14,752 nucleotides of DNA from JOPF133 sp052144935 (GTDB lineage: Bacteria; Acidobacteriota; Terriglobia; Bryobacterales; Bryobacteraceae): the NCBI GenBank assembly GCA_052144935.1, contig JBKQPR010000139.1, positions 1 through 14,752 on the forward strand. The letters are read 5' to 3'. The notes below the pieces were generated by a model. It worked only from the letters and a program-made list of their open reading frames with translations, had not been told where the DNA came from and did not search any database. The translations under genes and the position numbers were made by a program. The first letter of the stretch is position 1; every line of letters starts with the position of its first letter. This document shows, in pieces, positions 14,601 to 14,752 of the stretch.

Positions 14601-14752
14601 CTCGGCCGGCCAGGAAACCGTTCCGGACGCCGAAGCCATTGCTGAGGCCGAGGAGCAGGCGAACGAAGTGCGGAGGCGGATCGAGGGGCTGGGGCCGGTG
14701 AATCCGGCGGCCATGGAGGAATACCAGGAGGCGCAGCAGCGGCAGGAGTTCC
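11668..14752 (+). CDS. smc: Chromosome segregation ATPase SMC, 3' end beyond the window
   Basis: About 1028 codons are open to the right edge. The N-terminal ATPase head has LKLKRVEVQGFKSFCERTEL, Walker A GPNGCGKS at 33-40, SDAISWVLGEQSARTLRG and a Q-loop region ending EQGRIGQILSSKP. Long heptad coiled coils follow. The hinge is at about 530-680 (PTGVMADYVEVD, then EYVVVESWQQAE), and the returning coiled coil ends IEGLGPVNPAAMEEYQE. This is the segment just before the C-terminal head, so the LSGGEKA signature, Walker B and about 200 residues are missing only because the window ends. SMC dimers with ScpAB act on the nucleoid. The TTG at 11668 is preferred. It gives MLKLKRVEVQGFKSF and puts Walker A where it lies in B. 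subtilis SMC (near 32). GAGGTG at 11656-11661 lies 6 nt upstream. An in-frame ATG at 11629 adds 13 residues and overlaps the putative -10. GTG at 11659 is a third option. Confidence 0.95.
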   Translation, partial: MLKLKRVEVQGFKSFCERTELRFSGDGIAAIVGPNGCGKSNISDAISWVLGEQSARTLRGTRMEDVIFAGTRDRKPLGMAYVTMTLVDPELYQPSAAHKPQPVADAHPKRPAEVTITRRLFRSGESEYLIDGRPARLRDIQDIFMGTGLGPESYAIIEQGRIGQILSSKPQDRRSVIEAAAGITKFKTRKRLAEAKLEGAKQNLARVYDILEEVTRQVNSLKRQASKAKRYTELKGELEGRLRVVLAGKYRLLERDAAKTAIDLNLAAHELKAQIEEVAQKEQAHETRQLACYELEEQLTGARLQLSDSNVEAERTRGQLAAQVKESGAIEQRIAQAENETQELGVRLDRLDEEISAHRQNLDALEAQTTQSRSRMLEINQQRDALQNRLREREKAIESGRQLILRLLGEASMLKNQLAQIEEYLAGIEREKARSAREEQVATAEIERLEAARKQVSETVAQRQLELETVVGERRHTEEELAEQRNTAAEARREIDGLKNEVSEIRARKESLEQVLAHRTYTTESVKRLFAALERGKADDLRPTGVMADYVEVDPQFEKPAEEFLHEELEYVVVESWQQAERGLDFIRAELDGRATFLVHPEPGANGKGQLPEPAIGPETGIAARLSDSLRLTNGFRDRAIDLLPRVSLCFLAEDRTAAQRLAVAYPHLYFLLPDGVCYHGQTVTGGKKSGAGPLAMKREARELGVKLQSKQKILSDRTAMLEGVQQAIVALEAELERLRGLQQAREKDRVALDHEMRKLGDELSRANSRLSVARLELERLRRDAGRSAVERQRNLAAVEEKERLRAAREEALEAERQDLDKQEAQAASIGEEHAATRAELAGLEERHRGERTAMGRLEQQFHETAARRNAVAPEIGRMGEQRARLLANNIELDQRATQLAAEIGTLEARVNQMAAEDAAMRESLRAGEEELKTLRALVQEIHERRSQIEVELVRKQAELKFLDETSRKELNCPVEELSAGQETVPDAEAIAEAEEQANEVRRRIEGLGPVNPAAMEEYQEAQQRQEF

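Noticed and set aside
1..14752. CRISPR array, tRNA, rRNA, transposase, toxin-antitoxin or phage-defence module
   Set aside because: No regularly spaced repeats, no cloverleaf or rRNA-like sequence, and no matching protein families were seen on either strand.

Overview
The window reads as a GC-rich soil-bacterial chromosome, most likely an acidobacterium of the Solibacter/Bryobacter type. That placement is inferred from protein style: a sortilin-like Asp-box exoprotein, a remnant resembling the Solibacter-expanded TIGR03435 family, a remnant of an acidobacterial-type MacB/FtsX (ADOP) permease, and a small coiled-coil protein beginning MTFEERLEKL. No search was run. There is no rRNA, tRNA, CRISPR array, transposase or phage gene in the window.

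Layout, left to right. Positions 1-50 are a perfect 20-bp inverted repeat. Positions 67-2736 (minus) encode a secreted Asp-box/sortilin-like beta-propeller protein. Positions 2808-3540 (minus) are a decayed glycoside hydrolase family 2 gene broken by an 11-bp tandem duplication and a 1-nt frameshift. Positions 3541-4032 carry no gene, but contain a putative extended -10 promoter and a hairpin-rich leader for the next gene. Positions 4033-5409 (plus) encode a berberine-bridge-type FAD oxidoreductase. Positions 5410-5611 hold two hairpins. Positions 5612-6877 (plus) encode a bacterial deoxyhypusine-synthase-like protein. Positions 6899-7359 (minus) are a frameshifted coiled-coil gene. Positions 7471-8778 (plus) are thrC. 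Positions 8875-9048 (plus) are a 57-aa small ORF. Positions 9059-9949 (minus) encode a TlpA/ResA-like thioredoxin protein with a helical N-terminal domain. Positions 10020-10292 (plus) are the C-terminal scrap of an ABC permease. Positions 10342-11127 (minus) encode a secreted protein of unknown function, preceded by a probable TIGR03435-type remnant (11131-11560, minus). From about 11668 to the right edge (plus) is smc, cut before its C-terminal ATPase head.

The genes do not form one pathway. The window looks like a mosaic of housekeeping genes (thrC, smc) and single-gene units separated by decayed genes: three clear or probable pseudogenes plus one single-frameshift gene. The most general signal concerns gene starts. 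Four genes (the sortilin-like gene, the DHS-like gene, thrC and the TlpA-like gene) have a TAnnnT -10 box ending only 6-10 nt before the ATG and no good Shine-Dalgarno, which suggests leaderless or near-leaderless mRNAs. The FAD oxidoreductase, the 261-aa secreted protein and smc have ordinary Shine-Dalgarno sequences. I see no convincing new multi-gene system. The items most worth following up are the leaderless-start pattern, the DHS-like enzyme with a changed active-site motif, and the exactly reconstructable pseudogene lesions.
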